From positions 1 through 64,000 of the forward strand of contig NZ_JASHIM010000018.1 in assembly GCF_030733685.1 (NCBI RefSeq): DNA of 64,000 nucleotides, written 5' to 3'. Below are positions 63,050 through 64,000 of this stretch, in pieces. Every line of letters starts with the position of its first letter. Within the stretch, counting starts at the first letter, position 1. This DNA comes from Roseovarius sp. MMSF_3281 (GTDB lineage Bacteria; Pseudomonadota; Alphaproteobacteria; Rhodobacterales; Rhodobacteraceae). Below the pieces are notes generated by a model. That model did not search any database. It saw nothing but the letters and a program-made list of their open reading frames with translations, and was not told where the DNA came from. The position numbers were made by a program, and so were the translations under genes.

Positions 63050-64000
63050 TCACTCTTCCTCTGATAAATGGCGAAGCGTCAGGCGAATGTCGTCTTGTGT
63101 CGTCAAGGGGTTGATTGTGCAAAGCCGTAGCGCGCTTTTACCTTTCAGGGTCGTGGTTGAAAGCGTGGCAAAACCGCTTTGTGAAATCCGGTCCGCGCGC
63201 CTGCTATGGTCATCGGCCGTAGCGCCCTTCAGGCCAAAGCAAACAACACCCAGTTGTGCGGGTGATAGGATTTCCCATGTCTCCGGTTCGGCACGCAACT
63301 GGCGTTCGGCTTCCTCGGCAAGGTCTATCCCGCGTTGAACGGCCTGCCGAAACGCAGAGGCCCCGTAGGTCCTTAGAGACAACCAGAGTTTCAGGGCCCT
63401 CGATCGACGTGTCAGTTCCAATGACCTGTTGCCATAGCTGACCTGATCATCGGTTTGCACGTCCTTCAAATATTCAGGGTTCATCGAAAAACAGCGATCA
63501 AGCGCCCCTGGTCGTGTGACAAAGCACATCCCCAAGTCGTAGGGTTGAAACAACCATTTGTGTGGATCCAAGACAACAGAATCCGCGCGTTCAAGCCCTT
63601 GCAACGCCCTGCGCCCGGCCTTCGTCATGGCCGCCGGTGCGCCATAAGCACCGTCAACATGCATCCATATGTCATGCCGTTTGCAGATGTCAGAGATCTG
63701 CCGCAAGGGATCGGATACCCCAGTGTTCGTTGTCCCGGCTGTGCCGACGACCAGCATGGGTTTCAGACCTTTACGGATGTCGCTCTCGATCGCCTGTTCA
63801 AGTGCTTTGGGGCACATGCGGAGTCTGTCATCAGATGGCAAAACGCGGATTTCATCATCGCTTAGGCCCATGTGCTTTAGATTGCGCGGCAATGAGGCAT
63901 GGGTTTGGTCCATAAGATACGCCACGCCACGCCCGACTTCCGAGCGTGCGACGCAAAACGCCGTGAAGTTCGCCATGGATCCCCCCGAAAGCAATACACC
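63050..64000 (-). CDS. PLP-dependent group II decarboxylase (C-terminal part, cut by window edge)
   Basis: At least 316 residues of an aromatic-amino-acid/glutamate-type decarboxylase; the start lies beyond position 64000. The PLP Lys is in LDPHKWLFQP, the Asp that binds the PLP nitrogen in WMHVDGAYGAP, and SGGSMAN with TAGTTNTG complete the fold. Members decarboxylate L-DOPA, tryptophan, 2,4-diaminobutyrate and related amino acids; the substrate is not clear from this part. It ends 20 bases from the convergent tRNA-Thr. Confidence 0.88.
   Translation of the reverse strand, partial: GVLLSGGSMANFTAFCVARSEVGRGVAYLMDQTHASLPRNLKHMGLSDDEIRVLPSDDRLRMCPKALEQAIESDIRKGLKPMLVVGTAGTTNTGVSDPLRQISDICKRHDIWMHVDGAYGAPAAMTKAGRRALQGLERADSVVLDPHKWLFQPYDLGMCFVTRPGALDRCFSMNPEYLKDVQTDDQVSYGNRSLELTRRSRALKLWLSLRTYGASAFRQAVQRGIDLAEEAERQLRAEPETWEILSPAQLGVVCFGLKGATADDHSRRADRISQSGFATLSTTTLKGKSALRLCTINPLTTQDDIRLTLRHLSEEE

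Noticed and set aside
1..64000. CRISPR arrays, insertion sequences, prophage or integrative element borders
   Set aside because: No regularly spaced direct repeats, transposase or integrase genes, or tRNA-end duplications were seen. The tRNA-Thr at 62954 shows no repeated 3' end within the window.

Overview
The window looks like a chromosomal segment from an alphaproteobacterium of the Rhodobacterales, most likely the Roseobacter group. Reasons: GC-rich sequence; a SAM/SAH-type riboswitch leader in front of metK; an Irr-type iron regulator beside fabA-fabB-fabI; an NDUFA12-like complex I gene; a GapR (DUF2312) protein; and many short overlaps (ATGA, GTGA) between genes. No phage, insertion sequence, CRISPR array or integrase was seen. 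Most of the window is core genome with two more variable stretches at the left and right. There are 68 gene calls: 67 protein genes (one cut by the right edge) and one tRNA-Thr.

Left part (1-17430), mainly minus strand. A three-gene unit encodes a PcaD-like hydrolase, a second alpha/beta hydrolase and a zinc alcohol dehydrogenase, with a divergent LysR regulator. Next comes a seven-gene peptide unit: a zinc amidase of the N-carbamoylase type, a periplasmic binding protein, DppF, an S9 peptidase, DppB, DppC and DppD, read from right to left. It looks like a take-up-and-cleave pathway for a peptide or modified amino acid. A tight five-gene unit follows: HAD dehalogenase, hydrolase, threonine-dehydratase-like enzyme, macro domain and EEP-family phosphodiesterase.

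Middle part (17600-44800). This holds an FKBP, a quinone oxidoreductase, irr, fabA, a zinc-ribbon gene, fabB and fabI, a GcvT-fold protein, a putative glycosyltransferase and miaB. It continues with two secreted proteins sharing an unusual small domain, phoH-ybeY-corC-lnt, metK, trmB, clpP-clpX, NDUFA12-mlaD-DUF2155, aat, accC/accB, a PAS-LuxR regulator and a complete queC-queD-queE-queF set behind a preQ1-I riboswitch.

Right part (44900-64000). An operon for a LivJ-type binding protein, livHMGF and acs (acetyl-CoA synthetase) is divergent from a ScfR/RamB-like regulator, a lone receiver protein, a small two-helix membrane protein and an SLC5-STAC-histidine kinase. Together these look like a short-chain-acid sensing and uptake module. 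Then come a FliM-like protein, a DksA-like protein, a FadB-like protein whose dehydrogenase half appears degenerate, gapR, a conserved unknown, tRNA-Thr and the end of a PLP decarboxylase.

Non-coding structure is a strong point of this window: two riboswitches, several clear terminators, a cluster of six palindromes between two convergent genes (one 22-base palindrome recurs between another convergent pair), a three-copy GC-rich element always in the same orientation after gene ends, and a long GTAC-rich hairpin between metK and trmB.
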